A DNA stretch of 64,000 nt from Paenibacillus alginolyticus DSM 5050 = NBRC 15375 (GCF_000422905.1 NZ_AUGY01000036.1:1-64000), one strand, 5' to 3'. Positions 1-8,831 are shown, counted from the first letter of the stretch. Numbers and translations: made by a program. The notes: a model not told the origin generated them from the letters alone.

Positions 1-177
1 TCGATGATGAATAGGATCGTCGACTACTAGCAATTGCTTGATGGTCTGAGAAAGACCAAGTTTGTGATCGAATTCTTTATATAGTAGCAGGCCGGCGTCT
101 GAGGTCAGATCACCGCCTTCAAAATTGATTCTCATTCGGGGGTTGAAGTTCATGCCATACTCTTGTAAACTTGTCAA
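1..177 (-). CDS. IS1380-family transposase, N-terminal fragment (runs off the window)
   Basis: The frame is open from a TTG at 177 to the window edge, so only the first 59 residues are visible. The TTG sits 7 bases after an AGGAGG (complement of 185-190); an in-frame ATG at 153 lacks a well-placed site. The peptide has the conserved IS1380 start, with LTSDAGLLLYKEFDHKLGL followed by VVDDPIHHR, matching the N-terminal region of the DDE transposases that move IS1380 elements. The catalytic part lies outside the window, so whether the element is intact cannot be judged. The fragment points away from the glycerate kinase gene, so the element's upstream end should lie somewhere in 178-620. I could not identify its terminal inverted repeat. 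Confidence 0.82.
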   Translation of the reverse strand, partial: MTSLQEYGMNFNPRMRINFEGGDLTSDAGLLLYKEFDHKLGLSQTIKQLLVVDDPIHHR

Positions 178-621
178 AGAAGAGCCTCCTTAGTAGTTTT
201 GTTGTGTTTGGTCACCATCAACACTACCAAAGTAAGGGCTCTTTTTCCATTTTTTCTTTCACTTTTTAAGAGAGATGAAAAATGGCCGTAATCCCTTGTT
301 ACTATTGATATTAAATCATATTAGATAAGAGCTATGAATATTTCAGGTTAAATATTATTTTCATTTGGAATTAATAAATCATACCTATAATAAAACCCAA
401 CCCCCCTTTAATATATAATTTAGACCCTCAGGCCGTTGCTGAGGGTCTCTTTTTGTTAATTAAACTAACAACACATAAGCGGGGTTGATTACGAATCTTC
501 CGAAGGAAGCTATCGTTGAAGTCCCTTGCCTGTGATGATCTAATCGAAGCTCATAGTGACTGGTTGCCAAAGTTTGTGTAAACTAGAAGAAAAGTGAACG
601 GAACAAGAGGGGGCTTCGCCT
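178..621. other. Intergenic region holding the upstream end of the IS1380 element
   Basis: About 440 bases without a gene. It holds the transposase ribosome-binding site (185-190), an 8-bp inverted repeat CCATTTTT/AAAAATGG (247-254 and 278-285), an AT-rich stretch (300-420), a strong terminator-like hairpin (423-447) and the 5' leader of the glycerate kinase gene. The IS border should lie here but cannot be placed without the other end. Confidence 0.5.
423..453 (+). terminator. Rho-independent terminator hairpin
   Basis: A perfect 9-bp stem GACCCTCAG/CTGAGGGTC with a 7-base loop is followed by TCTTTTTG. No plus-strand gene lies just upstream in the window, so it may be left over from a gene displaced by the IS insertion. 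Confidence 0.65.
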
Positions 622-1173
622 ATGAAGGTGGTCATCGCTATCGATTCGTTTAAGGGCAGCGTTTCATCGATGGAAGGAAGCAACGAGATCGAGCTAGGCA
701 TTAAAGAGGTGTATCCTAATGCGGAGATTGCAAGTTTCCCGATAGCCGATGGCGGTGAAGGAACGGTAGAAGCGCTTGTCTATGCAACAGGCGGACAGCT
801 TCAATCTGTTAAGGTTAAAGGCTCTCTTCTGGAGCCGGTTCAGGCAACCTATGGCATAACGGGTAACGGAAAAACAGCCGTGATTGAGGTAGCCGCAGCC
901 TGCGGATTGCCGCTGGTGCCTGAGGCACGCAGGAATCCGCTGCTTACCACAACCCGTGGAGTCGGTGAGCTCATTGCACATGCGATAGAGCAAGGCTGCC
1001 GGGAATTTATCATTGGACTCGGCGGAAGTGCGACGAACGATGCGGGTGTGGGGATGCTTCAGGCTTTGGGCTACCGTTTCAAGGACGAAGAGGGCAATGA
1101 GGTTGGTCCAGGCGGGAATGCCCTAAGCAACATTCAAAGCAGTGGAAAAATAGCGAAAGTAAAATACCGATAA
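622..1173 (+). pseudogene. Glycerate kinase, C-terminally truncated
   Basis: Glycerate kinases (GlxK/GarK family) phosphorylate D-glycerate to a phosphoglycerate in the cytoplasm. The first roughly 175 residues match well: MKVVIAIDSFKGS at the start, FPIADGGEGTVEAL near residue 40, and GLGGSATNDAGVGMLQALG near residue 135. The family is usually about 370-380 residues, but this frame stops at 183 just after the NALSNI region, so the second domain is missing. The gene has a normal leader with a GAGGGGG ribosome-binding site. The stop is followed only 60 bases later by a dehydrogenase gene, which suggests a deletion removed the 3' half. It may have paired with the adjacent hydroxypyruvate/glycerate dehydrogenase. 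I infer it is inactive. Confidence 0.85.
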
Positions 1174-1234
1174 CTCCTGATCCGCGGAGGAGTTGGTATA
1201 TTTGCATAATAGAAAGGGAGAGGGAAAAACCTTT

Positions 1235-2212
1235 ATGGCGAAATATAAAGTGGTATTAACCAAAGAAACATGGCCTGCTGCCATGGAAAGAATTGAACAA
1301 CATTGTGAGGTAAAGGTTTGGAAGGAAGCTGAACCGATCCCACGGGCATTATTACTCGAATGGTTAGAGGATGCGGAGGGTTTATTCAGCACAGGTGATG
1401 TACAGGTAAATGACGATTTGTTGGCTAATGCTCCTCAACTAAGAGTCGTAGCACAGTCATCGGTAGGGTACGACAATGTGGATATCGATGCCTGCACGAG
1501 GAATGGAATCCCCTTTGGGAATACGCCTGGCGTGCTGGTCGAAACAACAGCAGATCTAACCTTTGCGTTACTGCTGAGCGCAGCTCGCCGGATTCATGAA
1601 GGTTGGGAAATCGTCAAATCAGGCAAATGGGCAAGTAATAGCAACATTCCTTACGGTGTAGATTTGTATGGGAAAACTCTCGGTATCGTAGGCATGGGAG
1701 ATATTGGCTGCGCAGTAGCTAGAAGGGCAAAGGCGTGCGGGCTGAACATTATTTACTATAACCGTACAAGGCGTACGGATGATCAGCTGCTCGAAGCGAG
1801 ATATGTCGACTTTCGAGACTTGCTGCAAGAGTCCGACTTTATCATTACCCTCGTTCCTTTATCCAAACACAGCCGAGGAATGTTTGGAGCTGAGGAGTTT
1901 GCTCAGATGAAGCCTTCGGCCTATTTTATCAATGCGGCACGCGGGTCTATCGTGAATACCGAAGCCCTTTATGAAGCATTGAAAAGTAAACAAATCGCAT
2001 ATGCCGCATTGGATGTGACCGATCCAGAACCCATTGCGGGAGACCATCCGTTACTCAGCCTTCCGAATATCTTAATAACCCCGCATGTAGGTAGTGCAAC
2101 ATACGAGACGAGAAATCGCATGGCACATTTAGCTGTGGATAATTTATTGGCAGGTCTGGATAGACAACCGCTTCCCACTTGTGTGAATCCAACCGTTAAT
2201 TATTTGAAGTAA
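1235..2212 (+). CDS. D-2-hydroxyacid dehydrogenase (glyoxylate/hydroxypyruvate or 2-ketogluconate reductase type)
   Basis: A cytoplasmic NAD(P)-dependent enzyme of the D-isomer 2-hydroxyacid dehydrogenase family, 325 residues from ATG 1235. The Rossmann motif GIVGMGDIG lies near residue 150, NAARGSIVN near 232 carries the catalytic arginine, DVTDPEP near 262 precedes the catalytic glutamate region, and TPHVGSAT near 284 carries the catalytic histidine. The ATG is preceded by a purine-rich AGGGAGAGGG; an upstream TTG at 1193 would add 14 residues but would not extend the conserved MAKYKVVLTK start. Its position directly after a glycerate kinase remnant suggests a glycerate/hydroxypyruvate role. 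Substrate cannot be fixed from sequence. Confidence 0.88.
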   Translation: MAKYKVVLTKETWPAAMERIEQHCEVKVWKEAEPIPRALLLEWLEDAEGLFSTGDVQVNDDLLANAPQLRVVAQSSVGYDNVDIDACTRNGIPFGNTPGVLVETTADLTFALLLSAARRIHEGWEIVKSGKWASNSNIPYGVDLYGKTLGIVGMGDIGCAVARRAKACGLNIIYYNRTRRTDDQLLEARYVDFRDLLQESDFIITLVPLSKHSRGMFGAEEFAQMKPSAYFINAARGSIVNTEALYEALKSKQIAYAALDVTDPEPIAGDHPLLSLPNILITPHVGSATYETRNRMAHLAVDNLLAGLDRQPLPTCVNPTVNYLK

Positions 2213-2230
2213 GCTCTTTAAATCTAATGG

Positions 2231-2262
2231 CTTCGCCTTTTAAACGAGGGCGAAGTTTTTTG
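2231..2262 (+). terminator. Rho-independent terminator after the dehydrogenase
   Basis: Stem CTTCGCC (2231-2237) with GGCGAAG (2249-2255) followed by TTTTTTG, 19 bases past the dehydrogenase stop. Confidence 0.85.
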
Positions 2263-2323
2263 CATTGTTTTTCATGCATAACTAGAAAGAAAAAAATGGA
2301 TACTATGGTTAAAGGTGATAAGT

Positions 2324-3790
2324 ATGGATTTACCGGATTCCGTTGATCTTTTCGAAGAATCGTTGAAAAGTCTGCTCCATAATTGCTCGGACCTTATTGT
2401 CAAACATGCGAATGATGACCTTAATCTCATTTATTTCTGTGATTTAGTTGACGCAAGTCTCGTTAACAATCAACTACTCAGTTCCCTACAGCAAACCCGG
2501 CTAGAACCATTCTCGATGGAGGGACTTGCTCAATCAATCCCTATTGGCCAGACCGACCTTACTTGTGAAATGGAGCAAGTCATTATCTTGCTGCTGCGCG
2601 GTTGGACAGTGGTATATAAAGTTGGACATTCAGATGCCATTCTGGTCAATACATCTAAGCAGCCAAAACGATCTCCATCTATAGCCGAAATCGAAACCAA
2701 TGTGATCGGGCCTCAGATTGGATTCACCGAATCATTGGAAACGAATCTGGGTATCGTTCGCAGCTATATTGCTCATGAGGACCTGTGTAATGAATCCTTT
2801 GAAATTGGTGAAATAACGAGAACTCAGGTGCAATTGCTTTACTTGAAAAATGTCGCAGAAGAGCAGACCGTTAATACGCTGCGTCAACGTATATCGGAAC
2901 TAGAAATAGACGGCGTCATCGCGAGCACTCTGCTGGTGCAGCTTATTGAAGATAATTCGATGTCTATTTTTCCTCAAATGATCTTAACCGAACGACCCGA
3001 TCGTGTCAGCTTTAGCTTATTGGAAGGCAAAGTCGTTCTGCTTGTCAATGGCAGCAATTTTGCAATTGTAGGACCGAGTACATTCCTTGATTTTTTCAAA
3101 TCACCGGAAGATCATTACCTGCATTGGAATATTGCCATGTTCATAAGAGGATTGAGGTTCTTGGCAATCTTTATCTCCATCTTGCTGACCCCGGCTTATG
3201 TGGCGGCCTTAACGTTTCATTATGAGATTATTCCTCCTAGTCTGCTCGTTCCGCTAGCCCAGTCGCGTTCCAAAGTACCGTTTCCTCCTTTGTTTGAATC
3301 GTTATTTCTGGAGGTAACGATTGAACTTCTACGAGAAGCAGGGGCTAGACTTCCGACTAAAGTTGGACAAACGATGGGCATTGTGGGAGGTATTGTTATC
3401 GGACAAGCGGCGGTTCAGGCCGGTTTTACGAGCAACATCTTAATTATGATTGTCGCCTTGGCGGCTCTGTCTTCGTTTACCACACCCATATATTTAATGG
3501 GTATTAGTATTCGATTCGTTCGTTTTCCGTTGATTATTGCTGCGGGAATTTGGGGTGGGATCGGCATTGTCTTCACGCTTTGTTTAGTACTCATGCATCT
3601 GTTACGTCAAACGAGCCTTGGACATCCGTATATGCATCCGATCTATCCTCCAAGGTGGAGGGACATGATAGATACGGTCATTCGACTTCCTTTTCCATTT
3701 CTCTCCGCTCGTTCTACTTTTACACGCACGCCGAATAAGCAGAGATTCAATAAGAATCAAGCGAAGCAGAAAAAAGACATCGACGAGTAG
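2324..3790 (+). CDS. GerA-family spore germination receptor, A subunit
   Basis: The A subunit of a nutrient germinant receptor in the spore inner membrane. The protein is 488 residues from ATG 2324, which has AAAGGTG six bases upstream; a GTG at 2315 is less well placed. Residues about 1-270 form the soluble domain, including the family-typical FVEGKVVLLVNG-like stretch (here FSLLEGKVVLLVNG). The C-terminal half has hydrophobic segments with LLTPAYVAALTFHYEIIPP, EVTIELLREAGARLP and IGIVGGIVIGQAAVQAG-type motifs characteristic of GerAA/GerKA. The tail is basic (residues 460-488). Genes for the B and C subunits follow with gaps under 25 bases. The germinant is unknown. Confidence 0.95.
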   Translation: MDLPDSVDLFEESLKSLLHNCSDLIVKHANDDLNLIYFCDLVDASLVNNQLLSSLQQTRLEPFSMEGLAQSIPIGQTDLTCEMEQVIILLLRGWTVVYKVGHSDAILVNTSKQPKRSPSIAEIETNVIGPQIGFTESLETNLGIVRSYIAHEDLCNESFEIGEITRTQVQLLYLKNVAEEQTVNTLRQRISELEIDGVIASTLLVQLIEDNSMSIFPQMILTERPDRVSFSLLEGKVVLLVNGSNFAIVGPSTFLDFFKSPEDHYLHWNIAMFIRGLRFLAIFISILLTPAYVAALTFHYEIIPPSLLVPLAQSRSKVPFPPLFESLFLEVTIELLREAGARLPTKVGQTMGIVGGIVIGQAAVQAGFTSNILIMIVALAALSSFTTPIYLMGISIRFVRFPLIIAAGIWGGIGIVFTLCLVLMHLLRQTSLGHPYMHPIYPPRWRDMIDTVIRLPFPFLSARSTFTRTPNKQRFNKNQAKQKKDIDE

Positions 3791-3806
3791 ACGGGTGATG
3801 ACCAAA

Positions 3807-4916
3807 ATGGAGATCTCGGATAAACCGAGGCAAGGTTTACTGTTTCAAGCGTTCCTACTTGTTTTTGTAATCAGCAAAGCCCAATTGGGGGTGGGTGTGC
3901 TCGGATTCCAGCGAGTCATTTTTAAATTTGCGGGTCATGATGCTTGGATTTCGGTCATTGTGTCCGGTTTAGCTGCACATCTTTCCATTTGGTTGATGAT
4001 TCGCACGCTAGCGCATTATGATTCTGCGGACTTGTTCGGTATTCATTATGCACTATTCGGAAAATGGGTAGGGCGGATGCTTAGCCTCCTGTTTATGACG
4101 TATTTCGCATTCTACGTCTTGACGATCTCCCGCACGTATATTGAAGCTGTTCAGTCATGGATATTTCCCGATTTCCCGACATGGCTCCTAATGCTGATTA
4201 TCATTACACTAATTATTTATGGGTTGACTGGCGGAATTCGAGTGATTATTGGTATGTGCCTGTTTGGTTTTGGATGTTGGATCGTGACCACACTATTTTT
4301 TTATGCGGCGATAAGGCATGCCCAGTGGAGTTTTTTACTTCCGATAATGGAAGCCACGCCTTCTCAGGTATTACAAGGAGCGAGTAAAATGCCGCTGACA
4401 CTTGCTGGGTTCGAGATCATTTTCTTTCTGTATCCTTTCATTCGAGATCAACAAAATGCTAATCGTTATGCTCAAATAGGTGTTCTTCTTAGCAACCTGT
4501 TTTATTTGTTCGTCATGGTCATTTCTATCGTTTATTATAGTCAAAATCAGATGCCAAAAACGATTTGGGCTACTTTTAGTTTTTTGAAAATTATCCGATT
4601 TCCGTTCCTGGAACGATTTGAATACATTGCGATTCCGCTTTGGATGCTTATCCTAGTATGCAATTTAATGTTATTTACCTGGGTCATCCTACGTGGAATG
4701 AAGCGTGTTTTTCAGCAAAATCAAAAGCGGACGTTAACCGTATTCTGTGTCATTCTGTTCGCATGCTCCTTTCTGTTCCAAAAACACGGTCAAGTCTATA
4801 AGATGAACTCTATCTTGAACTCCGTGTCGATGTATGTGATCTTTCTGTATCCACCTCTTCTCTTTCTGTGGGTGAAAATCGTACATGCCATTAAAAAAAG
4901 GAGCGTTCATCGCTAG
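3807..4916 (+). CDS. GerB-family spore germination permease-like subunit
   Basis: An integral membrane B subunit of the germinant receptor, related to APC-superfamily amino-acid transporters, with about ten predicted membrane segments over 369 residues. The family stretch AQLGVGVLGFQRVIFKFAGHDAW lies near residues 26-48, and the usual germination-permease loops follow. The start at ATG 3807 is preferred because a GGTGAT ribosome-binding sequence ends seven bases before it; ATG 3798 overlaps that site. It sits between the A and C subunit genes in the standard A-B-C order. In this family the B subunit is thought to contribute to germinant recognition. Confidence 0.94.
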   Translation: MEISDKPRQGLLFQAFLLVFVISKAQLGVGVLGFQRVIFKFAGHDAWISVIVSGLAAHLSIWLMIRTLAHYDSADLFGIHYALFGKWVGRMLSLLFMTYFAFYVLTISRTYIEAVQSWIFPDFPTWLLMLIIITLIIYGLTGGIRVIIGMCLFGFGCWIVTTLFFYAAIRHAQWSFLLPIMEATPSQVLQGASKMPLTLAGFEIIFFLYPFIRDQQNANRYAQIGVLLSNLFYLFVMVISIVYYSQNQMPKTIWATFSFLKIIRFPFLERFEYIAIPLWMLILVCNLMLFTWVILRGMKRVFQQNQKRTLTVFCVILFACSFLFQKHGQVYKMNSILNSVSMYVIFLYPPLLFLWVKIVHAIKKRSVHR

Positions 4917-4940
4917 GAATACTCTCAGGGAGTGAAATGC

Positions 4941-6062
4941 GTGAGAAGACCGCTTTGTCTATCTCTATTGCTCGGCACAGTCGTTTTGTTCTCGGGATGT
5001 GTCAAACCATTCATATTAGAGAATTTGGCGCTTGGCACTATTGTCGGATATGATTCTCTGGAAAAAGAACGCATACTTACAACATCGGTTTTGCAAAAAA
5101 TTGATCCGAGCGCCAAAGAAAAAACGCAGGTTGTAGCCAGCACGGCATACACCAGTAAAGGTTCGCGCATTTCTTCGAATCGAGAGCTTAGCAAATATTT
5201 GGTTGGTGGACAGGTACGGGTTGTCATGTACGGCAAAAAGCTTGCCTCCAGAGGGATCATCGATCTGGTTGATACCTTGTCCCGTGACTCAACGCTCGGC
5301 GATATGATTTACCTTTGCGTAAGCGATGAGGAAGCTTCCCATATTTTAACGCATCGCTATCGGGAAATATCGAATATTGGCATGTATCTCTATGAAAACT
5401 TAAGACAAAATTCGGAGAGAGAGGAGCTTCCTTCCCCAACACTCCAAGATTTTCTTCGTGATTATTACAGTGAGGGCAAAGATCCAGTGGTTCCTTTGCT
5501 GATCCGAAAGGGCGATGAAGTTTATATCAAAGGACTGGCTTTGTTTCATGATGACCGCATGGTTCATGAAGCTTTGCCGCGGCAAGGATTTCTGCTCAAA
5601 GTACTACTCGATACGAAGAAGTTGGGAAACTTCGAACTTATAGCAGGTGCCGAACCTTTAGCGAAGTACATGAAGCATCCAGATAAAAAGGTTAAAATTG
5701 TGTTCGCCACTGCGAAAAGCAGCAGTAAAATTAAGCTTCTTGACTCGAAGGTGCCCGAATTTATGGTGACGGTGTCGATACACGGGGATCTTCAAGAAAT
5801 TTCGGCTCCTTATTCCTTTGATAAGCCCGAGTCTGTATCTGCCTTAGAGAAAGAAATTGGGAAAAAACTGAAGGAGGAAATAGAAACATTCATTGCGAGT
5901 TTGCAAAAGAATGAATCTGATGCTGTCGGGTTCGGTGAGGTTTATCGGAGTCATATAAGAGATTCAAAGTTAACCAAAGCAAAGTGGCACCCCATGTTCA
6001 GAGAGGCCAAAATCAACGTTCGCGTGAATTTCACATTGAGACATACCGGTGCGATTGAGTGA
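4941..6062 (+). CDS. Ger(x)C-family spore germination lipoprotein
   Basis: The C subunit of the germinant receptor, a lipoprotein anchored on the outer face of the spore inner membrane. From GTG 4941 (AGGGAG eight bases upstream) the protein has a short basic start, a hydrophobic stretch and a lipobox LFSGC near residue 21. The remaining roughly 350 residues match the Ger(x)C pattern: GTIVGYDSLEKERI after the lipobox, TSKGSRISSNRELSKYLVGGQ, and a C-terminal domain ending VRVNFTLRHTGAIE. Third and last gene of the operon, followed by a strong terminator. An upstream in-frame GTG at 4932 has no separate binding site. Confidence 0.93.
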   Translation: MRRPLCLSLLLGTVVLFSGCVKPFILENLALGTIVGYDSLEKERILTTSVLQKIDPSAKEKTQVVASTAYTSKGSRISSNRELSKYLVGGQVRVVMYGKKLASRGIIDLVDTLSRDSTLGDMIYLCVSDEEASHILTHRYREISNIGMYLYENLRQNSEREELPSPTLQDFLRDYYSEGKDPVVPLLIRKGDEVYIKGLALFHDDRMVHEALPRQGFLLKVLLDTKKLGNFELIAGAEPLAKYMKHPDKKVKIVFATAKSSSKIKLLDSKVPEFMVTVSIHGDLQEISAPYSFDKPESVSALEKEIGKKLKEEIETFIASLQKNESDAVGFGEVYRSHIRDSKLTKAKWHPMFREAKINVRVNFTLRHTGAIE

Positions 6063-6078
6063 AAAGGAAGGATCAAAA

Positions 6079-6116
6079 AAAAGCTGCCATGGGCTTAGTC
6101 CATGGCAGCTTTATTG
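6079..6116. terminator. Bidirectional terminator between gerC and the MBL gene
   Basis: A 13-bp perfect stem, AAAGCTGCCATGG with CCATGGCAGCTTT (6080-6092 and 6100-6112). It has A8 on the 5' side, giving U8 on the minus strand, and TTTATTGCTTT on the 3' side, so it can serve both convergent genes. Confidence 0.88.
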
Positions 6117-6125
6117 CTTTGTCCG

Positions 6126-7076
6126 TCACTCCACCAGTGTTTCCCCGTGTTTCAGCAGTTTAAGACGACTGGAGTCGAGTTCTCTTCGCCGCCAATCAGC
6201 AAACAACCGGTCAAGTGCTTCCTGCGGCGTATCATCGGCTAGCCGGAAAGCGCCATAATGCATCGGGATGAACGTCTCGGCGCCAACATCGAGGAACGCC
6301 TGAATCGCCTCCTCCGGTGTAACGTGCTGCATACCCATAAACCACTCCGGCTCGTAAGCGCCGATTGGCATGAGTGCATAGCGTATACCCGGAAACTTCG
6401 CTCCGATGTCGCGGAAGCCTGGGAAATATCCGCTGTCTCCCGCAAAATAAATGGCACTGTTTTTCTCCACGCCGTCTACTGAATGCTCATCTGATCGCTT
6501 GATCACCCAGCCTCCCCAAAGCGAGCTGTTCGTATCCGTCAGCGTGCGCCGAGTCCAATGCTGTGCTGGAACGAAATGAAACTCCAGCGGGCCGACCGTC
6601 GTCTTCCCCCACCAAGGCAGCTCGTGGACCGTACTCAACCCAAGCCGCCTCATCTTCATGCCGAGTCCTTCTGGCACTAGGGCGACAGGCGATCCTTTCA
6701 GCTTGCGCAATGATCCGACGTGCAGGTGATCGTAATGCGAATGAGACAGCAAAACGACATCAATCGGCGGTATTTCATCGAGTGTAAGCCCTGGCGCCTC
6801 CAGTCTGCGGGCAAAGCCCATCCGGTCCGCCCAGACCGGATCCGTAATGATCGTCAAGCCCGCCATCTGCAGAAGGAAAGTCGAATGCCCAATCCAAGTG
6901 ATCGTTGTTTCGCTGCGGTTATTCATGAGCAGTTCTTGCTGCTTATGCTCCGCTTGGCCGATACGAAAAGTGAGATCCTTGACTTTCCCCTTCCGTTCTT
7001 GCTGCCATCGACGAATTTCCTTCCAGGTTTTCACCTTCGCGGCGGGATCCATATTGCTATAACGTTTGCGTGCCAT
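6126..7076 (-). CDS. MBL-fold metal-dependent hydrolase (NAPE-PLD/UlaG-like)
   Basis: A 316-residue soluble metallo-beta-lactamase-fold hydrolase. The dinuclear metal motif SHSHYDHLH lies near residue 110, WIGHSTFLLQ near 62 forms the first strand, FAGDSGYFPGF near 212 gives the bridging aspartate, and IPMHYGAF near 273 the last histidine. This set is typical of the NAPE-PLD-like/L-ascorbate-6-phosphate-lactonase-like subgroup, which acts on phosphoesters or lactones; the substrate here is unknown. It stands alone, converging on the ger operon, and its start lies about 100 bases from the Fnr box that serves doxX. The N-terminal 55 residues are charged and helical, as in other long members of the subgroup. 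Confidence 0.88.
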   Translation of the reverse strand: MARKRYSNMDPAAKVKTWKEIRRWQQERKGKVKDLTFRIGQAEHKQQELLMNNRSETTITWIGHSTFLLQMAGLTIITDPVWADRMGFARRLEAPGLTLDEIPPIDVVLLSHSHYDHLHVGSLRKLKGSPVALVPEGLGMKMRRLGLSTVHELPWWGKTTVGPLEFHFVPAQHWTRRTLTDTNSSLWGGWVIKRSDEHSVDGVEKNSAIYFAGDSGYFPGFRDIGAKFPGIRYALMPIGAYEPEWFMGMQHVTPEEAIQAFLDVGAETFIPMHYGAFRLADDTPQEALDRLFADWRRRELDSSRLKLLKHGETLVE

Positions 7077-7178
7077 AAATCGCTGCTCCCCTCACAAAGC
7101 CACCATAAGTCCTTTGGAATAATATCTCCATACCTATTAAGATGTAGAATCTTATCGCTCTTGTCAATTTTTAGTTGG

Positions 7179-7221
7179 TGTGATCTATTTCACATACCAG
7201 TAAGTTTTTTCGAAATATAAT
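7179..7221 (+). promoter_or_regulatory. Fnr-dependent class II promoter for doxX
   Basis: A perfect palindrome TGTGA-TCTATT-TCACA (7179-7194) is the Bacillus Fnr consensus. A perfect -10 TATAAT lies at 7216-7221, placing the palindrome centre (7186.5) at -41.5 from the expected start near 7228. No good -35 hexamer exists, as expected of an activator-dependent promoter. Confidence 0.8.
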
Positions 7222-7254
7222 GAAGACAGAAAAGAACAAAAGGAGATGGTTCAA

Positions 7255-7779
7255 ATGATGAAATGGTTAAGAGGAAATCGTTACGCGGCGATGATGTTGA
7301 CGATTATTCGTTTGTATGTGGGTTGGCAGTGGATGACAGCGGGATGGCATAAAATCGCCGGGGCAAAGCCATTTGACGCAGCAGGTTATCTGAAAGGCGC
7401 AATTGCGAAACCAGTCCTTGAATCGGGAACTACGGATATGGTTTACGCAAATTATGTAGCTTTCTTAAAAAACTTTGCCCTCCCCAATGTGGGCATCTTC
7501 AATACGATAGTTCCTTGGGGGGAATTGTTAGTTGGTCTGGGTCTGATACTTGGCGCACTGACGACTACAGCCATATTCTTTGGATTATTAATGAACTTTA
7601 TGTATATGTTCGCTGGAACGGTTAGCAGCAATCCATGGTTAGTGCTTCTTGGATTCTTTATCATCGCCGCAGGCGCTAACGCAGGCAAGTTCGGCGTTGA
7701 CCATCTGATCCTTCCTTATCTTCACAAATGGTTTGATAAACTAGTCGATAGACTCCATTTGAAGCCAAAATATAAATAA
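7255..7779 (+). CDS. DoxX-family membrane protein
   Basis: A 174-residue integral membrane protein with four hydrophobic segments, of the DoxX family. An amphipathic start leads into IIRLYVGWQWMTAGWHKIAG, the family's signature first helix. DoxX relatives include the small subunit of archaeal thiosulfate:quinone oxidoreductase, and many bacterial members are linked to redox stress, but a specific reaction cannot be claimed here. ATG 7255 is chosen because AGGAG (7241-7245) lies nine bases upstream; ATG 7246 is too close to it. The Fnr box and -10 just upstream indicate induction when oxygen is low. A strong terminator ends the unit. Confidence 0.88.
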   Translation: MMKWLRGNRYAAMMLTIIRLYVGWQWMTAGWHKIAGAKPFDAAGYLKGAIAKPVLESGTTDMVYANYVAFLKNFALPNVGIFNTIVPWGELLVGLGLILGALTTTAIFFGLLMNFMYMFAGTVSSNPWLVLLGFFIIAAGANAGKFGVDHLILPYLHKWFDKLVDRLHLKPKYK

Positions 7780-7832
7780 ATGGGAACATTGGAGCGGGTA
7801 ATTTACAAAGGATGTTCATATATGCAAAAAGA

Positions 7833-7878
7833 ACCTACTCTTTGACTCAGTTCGCTGAAGAAGAGTAGGTGTTTTTTT
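7833..7878 (+). terminator. Rho-independent terminator after doxX
   Basis: Perfect 10-bp stem ACCTACTCTT (7833-7842) with AAGAGTAGGT (7861-7870), followed by GTTTTTTT. Confidence 0.9.
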
Positions 7879-7914
7879 CTCACTATAAAACGAGATAGAG
7901 GGAGTGTGATGGTG

Positions 7915-8526
7915 ATGCTTACGGGCGTCATTTTGGCTGGTGGAGCAAACCGTCGAATGAATGGGGAACTGAAAGCATTACTTCCTTTTGGTGGACAGCC
8001 TCTCATTGTTCGACAAGTGGATCGGATGAGGATATTGTGTGATGAAATCATTGTCGTAACCAACGAGCCCAAAGCGTTTCTTCCTATTCTGGATCGCTCG
8101 GTACGGATCATTACGGATTTTCACACTGGCTATGGACCGCTTGGGGGCATGCATGCGGGATTATCGTTAGCGATGCATTCATCGGTCTGGGTTGTTGGTT
8201 GTGATATGCCTTTTATTTCGTACAAAGCTGCCGAACTTTTGTGGAACAGAAAGCGGGAAGGGGAAGGCATTGAGGCTGTAGTTCCTCTTGTATCGGGTAA
8301 TATAGTTCCCCTGCATGGGATTTATGATCGAGAATGCAAGACTAAGATTCTTCCTCTGCTCAAAAAAGGTGAAACTCGGGTTTCTGCTTTACTGGGACAT
8401 ATTTTCTGGAGTGAGTTAGGGGACGAATATTTGCAAAAGAATGGTGTCGATCTGAAATTCATTTCGAGTATCAAGACCTTGGAAGATTATGAGGCTTTCA
8501 AAAACACCGTGAAGATGGGGATGTAA
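7915..8526 (+). CDS. mobA: Molybdenum cofactor guanylyltransferase MobA
   Basis: MobA transfers GMP from GTP to molybdopterin, making the MGD form of molybdenum cofactor used by enzymes such as nitrate reductase and formate dehydrogenase. The 203-residue protein starts MLTGVILAGGANRRMNG, the nucleotide-binding P-loop-like motif of the family. The lysine of LKALLPFGG, the GYGPLGGMHAGL stretch near residue 76 and VVGCDMPF near 95 also fit. ATG 7915 is preferred, with GAGGGAG ten bases upstream; ATG 7909 is also possible. Single MobA genes among oxygen-regulated genes fit a molybdoenzyme used in low-oxygen respiration, but no such enzyme lies in this window. Molybdate uptake genes are at 40.5-43.2 kb. 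Confidence 0.92.
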   Translation: MLTGVILAGGANRRMNGELKALLPFGGQPLIVRQVDRMRILCDEIIVVTNEPKAFLPILDRSVRIITDFHTGYGPLGGMHAGLSLAMHSSVWVVGCDMPFISYKAAELLWNRKREGEGIEAVVPLVSGNIVPLHGIYDRECKTKILPLLKKGETRVSALLGHIFWSELGDEYLQKNGVDLKFISSIKTLEDYEAFKNTVKMGM

Positions 8527-8552
8527 GAAGTTGTTCAGTTTCATATACGGAA

Positions 8553-8595
8553 TGTGACATAAATCATAGTGGCCTCGGAAGAATGCTCCTAGAAT
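8553..8595 (+). promoter_or_regulatory. Fnr-dependent class II promoter for the ba3 oxidase genes
   Basis: TGTGA-CATAAA-TCATA (8553-8568) differs from the Fnr consensus at one base. A -10-like TAGAAT lies at 8590-8595, so the box centre (8560.5) is at -41.5 from the expected start near 8602, the same geometry as the doxX promoter. Confidence 0.7.
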
Positions 8596-8632
8596 GAGGA
8601 TAGCTGGATTTTAAGTTGGAGGTGGGTCTGAA

Positions 8633-8797
8633 ATGAGCATTAGAAAGTTAAGCAATGAGCAGCCCGAGCAAATGAGAACAAATAAGGCGGATCAAGAACC
8701 CGTATTGAAAGGCACATTTGCTTCGGTCATGCTGCTTGGAGCTTTTTTGGCCATAACCTGGGTCGCCGTATTCCTATTATTTCTATACAGACAGTAG
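8633..8797 (+). CDS. cbaD: Cytochrome c oxidase subunit IIa (ba3 type), small membrane protein
   Basis: A 54-residue protein read directly from the sequence: a polar N-terminal half (starting MSIRKLSNEQPEQ) and one membrane helix containing FASVMLLGAFLAITWVAVF, ending in LYRQ. Size, single helix and position immediately before subunits II and I match the small subunit IIa that stabilises ba3-type oxidases, first described in Thermus. GGAGGTGG lies upstream of the ATG. It is the first gene of the oxidase operon, 31 bases after the putative transcription start, with 34 bases to the subunit II gene. Confidence 0.82.
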   Translation: MSIRKLSNEQPEQMRTNKADQEPVLKGTFASVMLLGAFLAITWVAVFLLFLYRQ

Positions 8798-8831
8798 TTC
8801 ATTTTACGATTAGAAAAGGGTGGTTTAAGCC

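Noticed and set aside
1172..1200. Inverted repeat AACTCC...GGAGTT after the glycerate kinase stop as a terminator
   Set aside because: The stem is 6-7 bp and no T-run follows. The GGAGG half is better explained as a binding-site-like sequence near the next gene.
6720..7220. Plus-strand frame of 166 residues overlapping the MBL gene
   Set aside because: It lies opposite a well-supported metallo-hydrolase, has no family match, and runs through the Fnr box region.
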